Positions 19,601 through 27,353 of a stretch of 64,000 nucleotides of DNA are shown here, piece after piece. Numbering within the stretch: the stretch's first letter is position 1; every line of letters starts with the position of its first letter. Both the position numbers and the translations under genes were made by a program. The DNA is from JAIVJG01 sp964236735 (lineage in GTDB: Bacteria > Acidobacteriota > Blastocatellia > Pyrinomonadales > Pyrinomonadaceae): positions 124,001 through 188,000 of the forward strand of contig CAXSFM010000001.1 in the NCBI GenBank assembly GCA_964236735.1, in the 5' to 3' direction. Under the pieces are notes generated by a model that saw nothing but the letters and a program-made list of their open reading frames with translations, was not told the DNA's origin and made no database searches.

Positions 19601-20224
19601 GGTCAGCGCGGCGTTGATCTCCGTGCCCATCAACATCGTGCCCTGCTGTTCAATCGTGACCTGCGTGATGACGGGCACGCGCCGTTTCGTCGCGGCAAAT
19701 TCATCGAAGATGGCGGCCAGCGCGGCTTTCGTCTGCAAGATATCCTGACATGTCTCGACGATTAAAATATCCGCGCCGCCGTCGAGCAGGCCGCGCACTT
19801 GCTCGGCGTAAGAGGCTTTCATGTCGAGAAACGTGATGTGACCGAGACTCGGCAATTTCGTCGTCGGCCCCATCGAGCCGGCGACGAAGCGCGGCTTCTC
19901 TGTCGTCGAAAAATCGACGGCGACTTTCTTCGCGAGTTGCGCCGCTTTGAAATTCAACTCGTAGGCGAGATGCGCGATGTCGTATTCGGCGAGCACGATG
20001 GAGGCCGAGCCGAAAGAGTCCGTCTCGATCACGTCGCAGCCGACTTCGAGAAAACCCGCGTGGACATTTTCGATAGCCGAAGGTTTCGTGATGAGCAGAT
20101 ATTCGTTGCAGCCGTCGAGTCCGCCGAAGTCGTCCGGCGTCAGATTCTGCGTCTGGATATTCGTGCCCATCGCGCCATCAAAGACGACGATGCGCTCTTT
20201 TAATGTCTTCAGAAAATCGTTCAT
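16679..20224 (-). CDS. metH: Cobalamin-dependent methionine synthase
   Basis: 1181 residues with all MetH modules. N-terminal homocysteine methyltransferase domain: FDGAMGTNIQ, and the zinc ligands in GMNCATGP and GGCCGTTPAH. Methyltetrahydrofolate domain: ERVNASGSKKMR. B12 cap and binding domain: DVHDIGKN, whose histidine is the lower cobalt ligand. C-terminal AdoMet reactivation domain: FSFGYPACPNLEDQ. Catalyses homocysteine plus methyl-THF to methionine in the cytoplasm. A low-complexity linker of about 80 residues separates the B12 and activation domains. The start (ATG 20224) lies 40 bases after a leader terminator, and a SAM-II-like aptamer is further upstream. Confidence 0.96.
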   Translation of the reverse strand: MNDFLKTLKERIVVFDGAMGTNIQTQNLTPDDFGGLDGCNEYLLITKPSAIENVHAGFLEVGCDVIETDSFGSASIVLAEYDIAHLAYELNFKAAQLAKKVAVDFSTTEKPRFVAGSMGPTTKLPSLGHITFLDMKASYAEQVRGLLDGGADILIVETCQDILQTKAALAAIFDEFAATKRRVPVITQVTIEQQGTMLMGTEINAALTTLEPFAIDVVGMNCATGPQQMTENVRFLCENSKFPVSVIPNAGIPENVGGHAHYKETPESLASELLHFARDLGVSIVGGCCGTTPAHLKAVVEAVRDVTPHRREVPHVPAASSLYIQQPYQQDTSFLIVGERVNASGSKKMRDLLNAEDWDGLVSLAREQEREGAHILDVNVDFVGRDGVDDMHSLVSRLVTNVKIPLMLDSTEWQKMEAGLQHAGGKCILNSTNYEDGEERFKKVIELAKAYGASVVIGTIDEEGMARTADGKLRIAKRAYEQATGELGFTASDIFFDPLALPISTGIEEDRRNAVETIDGIRRIKAELPGCFTILGVSNISFGLNTATRVALNSVFLHDAVEAGLDAAIVNASKIVPLNRIGERERAVAHELIYDERRFEGDVCIYDPLGELTTLFEGVTTKSVKQDTSNLPVEEKLKQHVIDGEKLGLEDNLKVALESYPALDIINNILLDGMKVVGELFGSGQMQLPFVLQSAEVMKTAVRFLEPFMEKKGGATAKGTMVLATVKGDVHDIGKNLVDIILTNNGYRVINLGIKQPVENILAAFDEHGADAIGMSGLLVKSTLVMKENLAVLNERGIGVPVVLGGAALTRRYVEDDLTAIYKGTLFYARDAFDGLHVMDKLTNTANGKEMDEKVKVAAASAASSATNESVADDVEDLVGEDAKLGIRAPVARTRAATRISGDTTHTTRSDVNPDAPIPRAPFYGSRVVEDIALDDVFAFVNETALFKGQWQFKQGRSSAEDYSALVSGKVRPVYQELKERAKREQLLTPRVVYGYFPCQSEGNDLIIYEDDERTERLHFTFPRQPAGKCLCLADYFASKNSGRVDVVPFHLVTVGRRASDYAQELFKADNYADYLYFHGLSVECAEALAELWHKRIREELGIAARDAKEMTKLFHQGYQGSRFSFGYPACPNLEDQVKLFELLDPARIEVELSEEFQLVPEQSTSAIIVHHEEAKYFSID

Positions 20225-20264
20225 AAGTTGAATGCAGCCAGCGTTCAGCGATGAGCAGCGAGCC

Positions 20265-20298
20265 AAAAAAAACACCCCGCGCCAAACAACGCGGGGCT
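20265..20298 (-). terminator. Intrinsic terminator in the metH leader
   Basis: On the minus strand a GC-rich hairpin CCCCGCG...CGCGGGG (20275-20296) is followed by a run of T (20265-20272). It lies between the aptamer-like element and the metH start, where a transcription-terminating riboswitch would place its expression platform. Confidence 0.8.
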
Positions 20299-20350
20299 TC
20301 ATCTCGAAAGCCTGATGATCGCGTGCCTTCTCGTGGAAGACTGCGCCGAT

Positions 20351-20402
20351 GCTGTTTAGCGGTTTATTTTACGTGGCCGCAAGTCGCCTTAACTCACCAC
20401 GT
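20351..20402 (-). promoter_or_regulatory. SAM-II-like riboswitch aptamer upstream of metH
   Basis: Read on the minus strand, a perfect 6-bp stem ACGTGG/CCACGT encloses a 20-nt loop with TGAGTTAA and TTGCGG. It is followed by an A-rich linker and CCGCTAAACAGC. The order (short stem, TGATTTAA-like loop, TTGCA-like segment, stem closure, AAA-rich linker, GCTAAA) matches the SAM-II pseudoknot as I remember it. GCGG in the loop can pair with CCGC in the tail. The predicted transcription start is only a few bases upstream. High SAM would then reduce metH transcription through the downstream terminator. Confidence 0.66.
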
Positions 20403-20411
20403 TTGCCCGTT

Positions 20412-20440
20412 ATTGAAACATCGCGTGCCGGTCATGTCAA
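20412..20440 (-). promoter_or_regulatory. Sigma-70-type promoter for metH
   Basis: On the minus strand, TTGACA (20440-20435), a 17-nt spacer and TTCAAT (20417-20412). The -35 box is perfect and the -10 box matches 4 of 6. The implied start at about 20405 coincides with the 5' end of the aptamer. Confidence 0.55.
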
Positions 20441-20600
20441 GAGAGGCTTTTGATATGGCGAGCCGGTCGTTTGTTTCTCTTTGAGATGAAGTGTCACGTC
20501 TTTCGCGCGTGCGTCTCGACATTGTTCTAGCATCCTTGCCTGTGCTAATTTCCAACTGTTCTTCGGCTTCAAACTTTGGATGAGGTCACCTGCCAAACAC

Positions 20601-21089
20601 ATGCGCCGCGCCATCTATCCCGGCTCCTTCGACCCTGTCACCAACGGGCATCTCGACATCATCGAGCGCGGCTGCAAGCTCTTCGACGAAATCATCATCG
20701 CCATTCTCGTCCACCCGGAAAAGAAACCGCTCTTCACCGTCGGCGAGCGTCAGGAGATGCTCGAAGATGTGTTGACGAAAATCAAAAGCGGCAACTGTCA
20801 ACTTCACGTTGATTCGTTTCAGGGACTTTTGGTGAAGTATGCAATCGAGCGTGAAGCCGACGCCATCGTGCGTGGCATCCGCGCGATTTCCGACTACGAA
20901 TACGAGTTGCAGATGGCCTTGATGAACCGTCGTCAAGAGCCGGGCATCGAGACGGTCTTTATGATGGCGGCAGAGGCTTATTCTTACGTCAGTTCGCGCC
21001 TCGTCAAAGAGGTCTATCAACTCGGCGGCACTATCGAGGGACTCGTCCCTGCCACTGTCGAAGAGCAGATGAAACAAAAGTTTAATTAG
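20601..21089 (+). CDS. coaD: Pantetheine-phosphate adenylyltransferase
   Basis: 162 residues from the chosen ATG, the normal CoaD length. It starts MRRAIYPGSFDPVTNGHLD, containing the TxGH nucleotidyltransferase motif, and has AIVRGIRAISDYEYELQMALMNR and a YSYVSSRLVKEV segment (ISSTxVR equivalent). Catalyses the fourth step of coenzyme A synthesis, 4'-phosphopantetheine to dephospho-CoA. An upstream in-frame ATG at 20580 would add seven residues not typical of the family. Confidence 0.95.
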   Translation: MRRAIYPGSFDPVTNGHLDIIERGCKLFDEIIIAILVHPEKKPLFTVGERQEMLEDVLTKIKSGNCQLHVDSFQGLLVKYAIEREADAIVRGIRAISDYEYELQMALMNRRQEPGIETVFMMAAEAYSYVSSRLVKEVYQLGGTIEGLVPATVEEQMKQKFN

Positions 21090-21188
21090 CTTGAAATCAT
21101 CCTTCGAGTGTGCGTGTTATAATTCGCTCGCGCTCACTTAATCATTCAACCGGCTTTTTCAATTTGTGTGAAGACAAACAACGAAACA

Positions 21189-22403
21189 ATGTCCGTTCAA
21201 CCTATCAACAGTAAAGAAGCGAAATTTCCAATCTCGGAAAACGTCTCGCGAATGCAGCCGTCCTCGACGCTCGCCGCGATGCAGGCCGCGATGGCGATGC
21301 GCGCGACAGGCGTTGACGTGTTCGACTTCGGCGCGGGTGAGCCTGACTTCGACACGCCGGAGCACATCAAGACCGCCGCCATCGAAGCCATGCGCGCCGG
21401 CCAGACGAAGTACACGCCGACCGCCGGCACGCGCCATCTTCAACAGGCCATCATCAATTATTACGAGCGCGAGTTCGGCACGAGCTATGCGCCAAACGAA
21501 GTGATGGCGACCGCCGGCGGCAAGCAGGCGATCTTCAATGCCGTCGTCACACTGACGGGCGCGGGCGACGAGGTCTTGATTCCTAAACCGTACTGGGTAA
21601 CGTTCCCCGAAATCGTCACCTTCGCGGGCGCGACGCCGGTCTTCATCGAAACGGAAGAGACAGACTTTCAACTCACCGCCGAGCAGGTCGCGCGCGCCAT
21701 CACTCCGCGCACGCGGCTCATCATCATCAACTCGCCATCGAATCCTTCGGGGCGCGTCATTCCGCCCGATGAGTTTCAGAAGATCATGGAACTCGTCGTC
21801 GAGCGCGGCATCTACGCCATCTCGGATGAATGTTACCTGCGCTTCGTCTATCCGCCAGCGGAGGTTTTCAGCGTGGCGCAACTAGCGCCGGAGATTCGCG
21901 CGCGGCTGTGCATCGCCGGTTCTTTCTCGAAGACTTACGCGATGACGGGCTGGCGCATCGGCTATTCGCTCGCGCCCGCCGCATGGACGAAGGCGATGCT
22001 CAAAGTGCAGAGCCATTCGACGAGCAACCCGACTTCGATTTCGCAGGCGGCGGCCACAGAAGCTTTCAGCGCGTCGCAGGATTGCGTCGCCGTGATGCTT
22101 GAGGAATATCGTCAACGGCGCGACTGGATCGTCAAAGCTCTCGGCGACATTCCCGGCCTCAAATGCATCGAGCCGGAGGGCGCGTTCTATGCTTTCCCGG
22201 ACGTGCGCGGGTGTCTCAACGGTGAAGTGAAAACTTCCGGCCAGTTCGCCGACAAACTTTTGCATGAAGCTCAGACGGTCGTGACGGACGGCGCGGGCTT
22301 CGGAGCCGAAGGCTTCGTGCGGGTTTCCTACGCCACCTCGCTCGACCGCATCGAAGAAGGCGTGCGACGCATCCGTCGCGTCGCCGAACAACTCGCGCGA
22401 TAA
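21189..22403 (+). CDS. Aspartate/aromatic-type aminotransferase (PLP fold I)
   Basis: About 404 residues. Class I/II aminotransferase with GAGEPDFDTPEHI, KYTPTAGTRHLQQAI, INSPSNPSGRV and the PLP-lysine region GSFSKTYAMTGWRIGY. C-terminal arginine region FVRVSYATSLDRIEEGVRRI. Most similar in motifs to AspC of subgroup I-gamma; exact amino donor not determinable. A GTG at 21168 is an alternative start adding seven residues. Convergent with the TonB fusion gene, with a strong shared terminator between them. Confidence 0.9.
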   Translation: MSVQPINSKEAKFPISENVSRMQPSSTLAAMQAAMAMRATGVDVFDFGAGEPDFDTPEHIKTAAIEAMRAGQTKYTPTAGTRHLQQAIINYYEREFGTSYAPNEVMATAGGKQAIFNAVVTLTGAGDEVLIPKPYWVTFPEIVTFAGATPVFIETEETDFQLTAEQVARAITPRTRLIIINSPSNPSGRVIPPDEFQKIMELVVERGIYAISDECYLRFVYPPAEVFSVAQLAPEIRARLCIAGSFSKTYAMTGWRIGYSLAPAAWTKAMLKVQSHSTSNPTSISQAAATEAFSASQDCVAVMLEEYRQRRDWIVKALGDIPGLKCIEPEGAFYAFPDVRGCLNGEVKTSGQFADKLLHEAQTVVTDGAGFGAEGFVRVSYATSLDRIEEGVRRIRRVAEQLAR

Positions 22404-22442
22404 GATTGACCGCTCACGACATTGATTCGCGTGTGCCATCTC

Positions 22443-22487
22443 AAATCAAAGAGGCTGCCCAGATGGAACGGGCAGCCTCTTTGATTT
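22443..22487. terminator. Bidirectional intrinsic terminator
   Basis: An 18-bp perfect stem (22443-22460 with 22470-22487, containing AGAGGCTGCCC) encloses a 9-nt loop and has A-rich and T-rich flanks. It lies between the convergent aminotransferase and TonB-fusion genes and can serve both. Confidence 0.9.
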
Positions 22488-22508
22488 AATTAATCAGCTT
22501 TCGCGCTT

Positions 22509-23948
22509 TCAGTAAATATTGAAATTGTATTCGAGCGCGATGTATTGCGAGACGTTGCGCCCGTCCTTCTGCGCGGGCTGGAACTTGATACTCTTCGCCG
22601 CCGTGATGGCGCGCTCCGTCAATCCGTCCGGCAAGCCCTGTATGACGCTGATGCTCGTCACCGTTCCCGTCGCGCTCAACACGACGCGCAGCCTGACGAG
22701 GCCGGTGACGCCGTTCTTGCGCGCCTCTTCGGTGAAGCCCGGCTCCGGCCTCGACGTGATGACAGCCTTGCGCGTCACTTCATCTCGCCTGAAAACGCGA
22801 TGATAGTCTTCCGGTGCGCTGCCACCCGGCCCGCCGGGGCCGCCCGTTCCGTATTGTGGGTCGCCACCACCTGTGTTCTCGCCGCGACCGTGGCCGTAGC
22901 CTTTGCCCTGCCCTGCCCCCTGCCCGCTCCCGTCGCCTGTGCCCTGACCGCCGCCCGTCCCCGAACCATCCGAAGGAATTTGCGAAAGCGATTTCGGGTC
23001 GCCGAAGGGAATCTGTCGCGGGTCTTCCGGCAACAGCAACGGATCGCCCTTGAGCGTCGGCATGACCGCGAGCGCAGGATTCTTGACCGTCGGCTGTCGC
23101 ACGTTCGGCGCGATGAGTTGATCGCTCATGCTGCCGGGCGCGATCTTGCCCTTTGAGGTCGGCAGCGAGTTGAGATTGCCGCCGCCACCGCCGCCTCCCG
23201 GTCTTTCATGGTTTTGCATCGAGCCGCCGCCCTTGCCATGACTCAGCCCGGCTGCGCCCGTCTCCGGCGTCGCTTGTTCTTTCGGGATGATGTTGCCGTT
23301 CACCCACTCGACGACTTCCAAATCGTTTCGCTTTGTGTCGGCGTAAAACTGCTCGCAACGCCCGCCGAAATGAGACATGAACAGGCAACGATTGGCGACG
23401 GCCATCCAGACGCTGCCGATAAAAAGCAGCAGGCACATCGGGACGAGCAGCGCGGGCGCGGTATGCTCGCGCGCGAGAAAGCTTGCCCCAAGTTGGCCGT
23501 AGCCGGCGAACATGCGCCCCGTGAATCCGAACGGGTCGCGCTTAAATTCAGGCCACGTCAATTCCGATGAGCGCGCCACCGATGTGAGTTCGACGACGAG
23601 TCGCCGCAGCAGTCCTGTGTCTTCGAGAATGGTCAGACTGTAATCACGACGCGCGACAAAAACGGCGGCGTGCGCCGTCTCTTGCCAGAGGTTTAGTTGA
23701 ATCTCTTGTGCCATACGTTTCGACAACCTTTCTTCATAACCCGTCCAGAAATTTTCCGCAGGGGAGACCGCTTCAATCGCATGGTCGAAAACTCTCAACG
23801 TCTGTGACAGCGAACGATACTGGCTGAGACAAGCAGGACACTGTGACGCCTCCGCGAGCAGATGCCGCCCGCGCTCCGCGTCAAGCTCATCGAAGAGCAT
23901 GTCAACCAACTTTTCCTGCGTCTCTAAGCAAACGTGCATCTTTATCAC
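22509..23948 (-). CDS. Zinc-finger (anti-sigma-like) / TonB C-terminal fusion protein
   Basis: 479 residues. The N-terminal 40 resemble a zf-HC2 anti-sigma zinc finger (C7, H29, C37, C40 in CLETQE...RHLLAEASQCPAC). Then come ELTWPEFKRDPFGF, one membrane helix (about 165-186), a long Gly/Pro-rich periplasmic stretch, and a C-terminal TonB domain (RPEPGFTEEARKNGVTGLV...AAKSIKFQPAQKDG). It starts 8 bases after the ECF sigma factor gene, so it is probably its anti-sigma partner as well as an energy-transducer-like protein. A paralogue with a different N-terminal zinc motif is at 41848-43287. Confidence 0.8.
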   Translation of the reverse strand: MIKMHVCLETQEKLVDMLFDELDAERGRHLLAEASQCPACLSQYRSLSQTLRVFDHAIEAVSPAENFWTGYEERLSKRMAQEIQLNLWQETAHAAVFVARRDYSLTILEDTGLLRRLVVELTSVARSSELTWPEFKRDPFGFTGRMFAGYGQLGASFLAREHTAPALLVPMCLLLFIGSVWMAVANRCLFMSHFGGRCEQFYADTKRNDLEVVEWVNGNIIPKEQATPETGAAGLSHGKGGGSMQNHERPGGGGGGGNLNSLPTSKGKIAPGSMSDQLIAPNVRQPTVKNPALAVMPTLKGDPLLLPEDPRQIPFGDPKSLSQIPSDGSGTGGGQGTGDGSGQGAGQGKGYGHGRGENTGGGDPQYGTGGPGGPGGSAPEDYHRVFRRDEVTRKAVITSRPEPGFTEEARKNGVTGLVRLRVVLSATGTVTSISVIQGLPDGLTERAITAAKSIKFQPAQKDGRNVSQYIALEYNFNIY

Positions 23949-23955
23949 TCCGGCA

Positions 23956-24588
23956 TCAACGACTCTCTAAAACAATCAACGCCCCGTCTTCCGACTCTTC
24001 GGCGACGACGCCCAACGTTGCGCGCAACTTCAGCACCGCGCGGAACAGAGACTTCTTGACGCTGCCCGTCGAGCAACCGAGCGATTCGGAAATCTCCTGA
24101 TACGTCATGCCCTCTTCATGCTTCAGCAAAAACATCAGACGCTGCTGCGGAGTCAACCCGGACAACGCGCCCATCACACGCCCCGCGAGTATCTTCCGTT
24201 GAAAGATGTCCTCCGTCTCCGCCAACTGTGAGCCGTGCGAGCGCATAGGCATCGCATCAACTTCGTCGAGATTCTCGAACCTGATGGGCGCACGCACATT
24301 TCCCTGCGACAACGTTTCCGCGCGACGGTCGTTGAGGAAAGTGTGAATCGTGATGCGTCGCAGCCATGTGTAGAAACTCGCTTCCGCGCGAAAGCCGCCG
24401 AGCGCTTTGAAGGCTTTCAGCCAGACATCCTGCGACAAATCTTCCGCGTCGTGCCGGTCGCGGCAATAGTGCAGCGCGAGCGTGTAGATGCGCCGCTCGT
24501 AATGTCTTGCGAGTTGGCAGAACGCCTCGGCGTCGCCCTCTTGCGCGCGCCTGATGAGATCGTCTTCGCCCGTAATGACCATGAACAT
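23956..24588 (-). CDS. ECF sigma factor (sigma-70 family)
   Basis: 210 residues. Region 2: YTLALHYCRDRHDAEDLSQDVWLKAF with the -10-recognising FYTWLRRITIHTFLNDRR. Region 4: LTPQQRLMFLLKHEEGMTYQEISESLGCSTGSVKKSL. No region 1 or 3, as usual for extracytoplasmic-function sigma factors. It starts at 24588 (ATG) or two codons later. The downstream zinc-finger/TonB fusion, 7 bases away, is the natural candidate for its membrane-bound regulator. Confidence 0.93.
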   Translation of the reverse strand: MFMVITGEDDLIRRAQEGDAEAFCQLARHYERRIYTLALHYCRDRHDAEDLSQDVWLKAFKALGGFRAEASFYTWLRRITIHTFLNDRRAETLSQGNVRAPIRFENLDEVDAMPMRSHGSQLAETEDIFQRKILAGRVMGALSGLTPQQRLMFLLKHEEGMTYQEISESLGCSTGSVKKSLFRAVLKLRATLGVVAEESEDGALIVLESR

Positions 24589-24722
24589 CCCTTCGCGTCA
24601 GGTTGTCTCTATAGACACCTGCTGCGCGAATTTGGTTGGCGTGCAGGTGTCAAATGATTTTCAAGGCGTGCTGTGCAGAAAAATTGTGAGGCTATTTTGA
24701 AGTTTGTGCGGACGCAAAAGAG

Positions 24723-24765
24723 AAGCGTGCTGACGCTTTATCACAAACGTCAGCACGCTTTTCTT
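24723..24765. terminator. Intrinsic terminator after the DUF3352 gene
   Basis: A 13-bp perfect stem AAGCGTGCTGACG / CGTCAGCACGCTT (24723-24735, 24748-24760) has T-rich sequence on the plus side and an A-rich flank on the other. It lies just downstream of the minus-strand gene that ends at 24788. Confidence 0.75.
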
Positions 24766-24787
24766 CAACTTTGCTATCTGTCGAGCT

Positions 24788-26476
24788 TTACTCTGCGCCG
24801 GCTTCCGTCTTCTTCTCTCCAAGCTTCGACGTAATCGCCGTCAACAATCTTGGGAACGTGCCGAGCGGCGTGTGGCTCTCGACATAGAAACCGTCCGCTC
24901 GCGAGACGCCATAGGCGAAACTCGGTGGCAACGCCGCGCCCTGTCCCGAAGTCTTAAACTCGCTGCCCTCGCTCGTCAGCATCCTTCCCAGATGGTTCAG
25001 ATAGTCGGCGTTCGAGTTGAAGTAGATGAACTGCGGCGCGCCCTGTAGCGACGCGCTCGCCGCAACATAAGCGCCGTTGGCCGAGAGTGCGCGGCCACCA
25101 TCCTGCGACGTGTCAATGACACGCTCGACGATGTTCGCCTCGCCGCTCGCGATGAAGTTGCCGCCGAGATAAGCGTAGTTGAGCGCGTGCCCGTTCTCGC
25201 CCGTCATCTGCCGCACCGTCACGCCTTTGTAATCGCGTGTGGTGACAGTTCGCTTTTTGGCCTGCGCCAATTTTTCAAGCGACTGCTCGAATCTCCCCTC
25301 GTCTTTCAAATTGAGAATGAAGACGCCGCGCCGCTCTTCGCCTGCGGGAAGTTGCGCGAGACACAATTCCGTGCCGAGCGAGTTGACGATGTCGTCGCGC
25401 AGATTGATGTTCGTCTTGCTCGAAACTTCGTTGAGCAAATCGTCAAAACTTTTCTTCCCCGTCTGCTCCGCGATGCCGTTGACGAGCGACGCCACTTGCT
25501 CAAACGTCTGCGGCGCATTGACGATGGAGATGTCGAAGACCTGCAAGGCATCTTCCGGCACGAGCGCGACGAGCGTCTGCTTCGTCGGCGCATTATCTCC
25601 AAGCGTGCGAATGAGTCCCGCAGACTTTTCAGGTGCGACGACGACAAAATGCTCGACGACGCGCCCGTTCACGAAGTTGCTCGTGAAGGCGACCGACTGC
25701 ACGTCGCCCGCTCCGCTGTCGTGAAAAAATTGACGGAACGCCGCGATGCCCGCCTCCGTGCGCCCCGGCGTGCTATCAACGAGACGTGTCAGCGCGGCTC
25801 CATCGAGAAAGCCGAAGATGCCATCGTCTGCTCCGGCAGTAGCTCTGGCTTTGGCTAAAACTTCATTCGATTCAAGTGACTTCGTCTTGCCCGCGCGCAC
25901 GTCGAGCAACTTTTTCACAGCCTCGCCCGTGTTCGACAGAAAGAGCGTCGTGCCCGCCTGCGCGTAAGTGAAGCCGTGCCCGTTCGCATCCGCAATCACG
26001 TTGATGGTCGCGTCACCGAACTTCTCCGTCTTCGTCGTCGTGCCTTTATCCTTCGACTCGCGCACGAGCCGCAAAGCGCGATTCTCAAAAGTGCGTTGCG
26101 CGCTTCGCCCGTTGAACTCGGCGATGAGCGCGAACTGCGGCTGCGGCTTGCCTTCGGCGTTCGTGCCCGTGCCGATGAGCGCCAGCGCGTAACTTGCGTC
26201 GAGCGCGCCCGCGTGATTCGCGCCCATCATAAACAGCGAACTTGCCGCTTGATTCTCTTTCGTGAACGCGCGCCACGCTTCCGAGTCTATGACCTTCAGA
26301 GCCTGCGCGCGCAGATTATTGACTTGCACGAAACCGATGGTCTCGGCGGGCAACTCGCGCTCAAAGCGCACCCCTTCTGCCGCCGACGGCCTCGCCAGCA
26401 TCCAGCCCGTGAGCACGAGCGCCAACACAACCACGCCCATTCCGATGAGGAACGATCTGCTTTTTAATTTCAACAC
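24788..26476 (-). CDS. DUF3352-like membrane-anchored protein
   Basis: 562 residues. One N-terminal membrane helix (IGMGVVVLALVLTGWMLA) is followed by a large extracytoplasmic region with the DUF3352 character: ELPAETIGFVQVNNLRAQA near the start, a FLDGAALTRLVDSTPG segment and a C-terminal SFAYGVSRADGFYVESHTPLG. Function unknown. The start is a GTG at 26476 with a clear GGAGG 6 bases upstream. A second member of the same general type is at 61516-63243, suggesting a paralogous family in this genome. Confidence 0.72.
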   Translation of the reverse strand: MLKLKSRSFLIGMGVVVLALVLTGWMLARPSAAEGVRFERELPAETIGFVQVNNLRAQALKVIDSEAWRAFTKENQAASSLFMMGANHAGALDASYALALIGTGTNAEGKPQPQFALIAEFNGRSAQRTFENRALRLVRESKDKGTTTKTEKFGDATINVIADANGHGFTYAQAGTTLFLSNTGEAVKKLLDVRAGKTKSLESNEVLAKARATAGADDGIFGFLDGAALTRLVDSTPGRTEAGIAAFRQFFHDSGAGDVQSVAFTSNFVNGRVVEHFVVVAPEKSAGLIRTLGDNAPTKQTLVALVPEDALQVFDISIVNAPQTFEQVASLVNGIAEQTGKKSFDDLLNEVSSKTNINLRDDIVNSLGTELCLAQLPAGEERRGVFILNLKDEGRFEQSLEKLAQAKKRTVTTRDYKGVTVRQMTGENGHALNYAYLGGNFIASGEANIVERVIDTSQDGGRALSANGAYVAASASLQGAPQFIYFNSNADYLNHLGRMLTSEGSEFKTSGQGAALPPSFAYGVSRADGFYVESHTPLGTFPRLLTAITSKLGEKKTEAGAE

Positions 26477-26546
26477 AACTAACCTCCATTTACTTCAAAC
26501 CGAAACGTACTTTCAATTCATGCGCGCCGCTCTCTAAGAAGCTGAG

Positions 26547-27353
26547 TCACCTCATTTCCTTGCGCGCGAACACATATTGCGAGGCGAAGTAGAAACTCGC
26601 CGACACCAGCAACATAATGATGATCGGCACAGGATCAAGCTGGCTGTAGAACTCAAGCTTGACGCCGTCACCGTTCGGATTTCTCGTCGCCTGACTAATC
26701 ACCCAGTCAAAGAGCATCCCGCCGAAGAAATAAAACATTGCGACGAGCGAGATCGCGCCGCCGATCACTGCGATCCACCATTTCTCGAACAACACGGAAA
26801 AAAGAAACGTCGCCGAATAAACCATCAGCGCGATAATCATCGTCCACACCGTCCCGCGCACGCCGTTCGAGATGACATTGAGGAAAGCATCACGCGAGCC
26901 TGCCAGCGTCACGTTGGTCGCCGCCGCCGCCATCGCCACATAGACGATTGCCACCGTGCTCAACACCGACAGGCCGACACACGTCATCGTCTGCACTGCG
27001 CCGACGACGAACTTCGTCAACAATACGTGCCAGCGTTTGAGCGGGCGTTCAAAAAGAAAAAAGATGCTCTGGTTATCAAGCTCCGCACCGACCGAGCCGA
27101 CCGCGAAGAAAGCGAGCAGGAAGAGTCCCGCCGTGATTAAAAATCCAGACTGCATGACGAGCGCGACTTCCAACACTTGACCCGCCACCGCATCGCTCAA
27201 CGCCAGCAAATCGAATCGCGCGCTCTCGCGAAAGCTGACGACGAAGCCCGCGACGAGCAGCGGCAGATGAAATCCGACGGCGAACGCCGCCCACTTCCAC
27301 CGCGTCTCGCGCCATTCCTTCCAGAGCAGAGCCTTCAACATTTCCTTGTTCAC
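26547..27353 (-). CDS. ABC-2 type transporter permease
   Basis: 268 residues with about six hydrophobic segments (for example LVAGFVVSFRES, GFLITAGLFLLAFFAVG, WWIAVIGGAISLVAMFYFFGG). The N-terminus LKALLWKEWRETRWKWAAF is typical of ABC-2 subunits. It starts with a GTG whose GTGA overlaps the stop of the ATPase gene, so coupling is certain enough. Together with the ATPase and the GntR regulator it forms a Ytr-like export module; the cargo is unknown. Confidence 0.87.
   Translation of the reverse strand: MNKEMLKALLWKEWRETRWKWAAFAVGFHLPLLVAGFVVSFRESARFDLLALSDAVAGQVLEVALVMQSGFLITAGLFLLAFFAVGSVGAELDNQSIFFLFERPLKRWHVLLTKFVVGAVQTMTCVGLSVLSTVAIVYVAMAAAATNVTLAGSRDAFLNVISNGVRGTVWTMIIALMVYSATFLFSVLFEKWWIAVIGGAISLVAMFYFFGGMLFDWVISQATRNPNGDGVKLEFYSQLDPVPIIIMLLVSASFYFASQYVFARKEMR

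Noticed and set aside
18455..19765. 436-codon plus-strand frame
   Set aside because: Antisense to metH. High GC leaves long opposite-strand frames open; no motif, low-complexity Arg/Asp composition.
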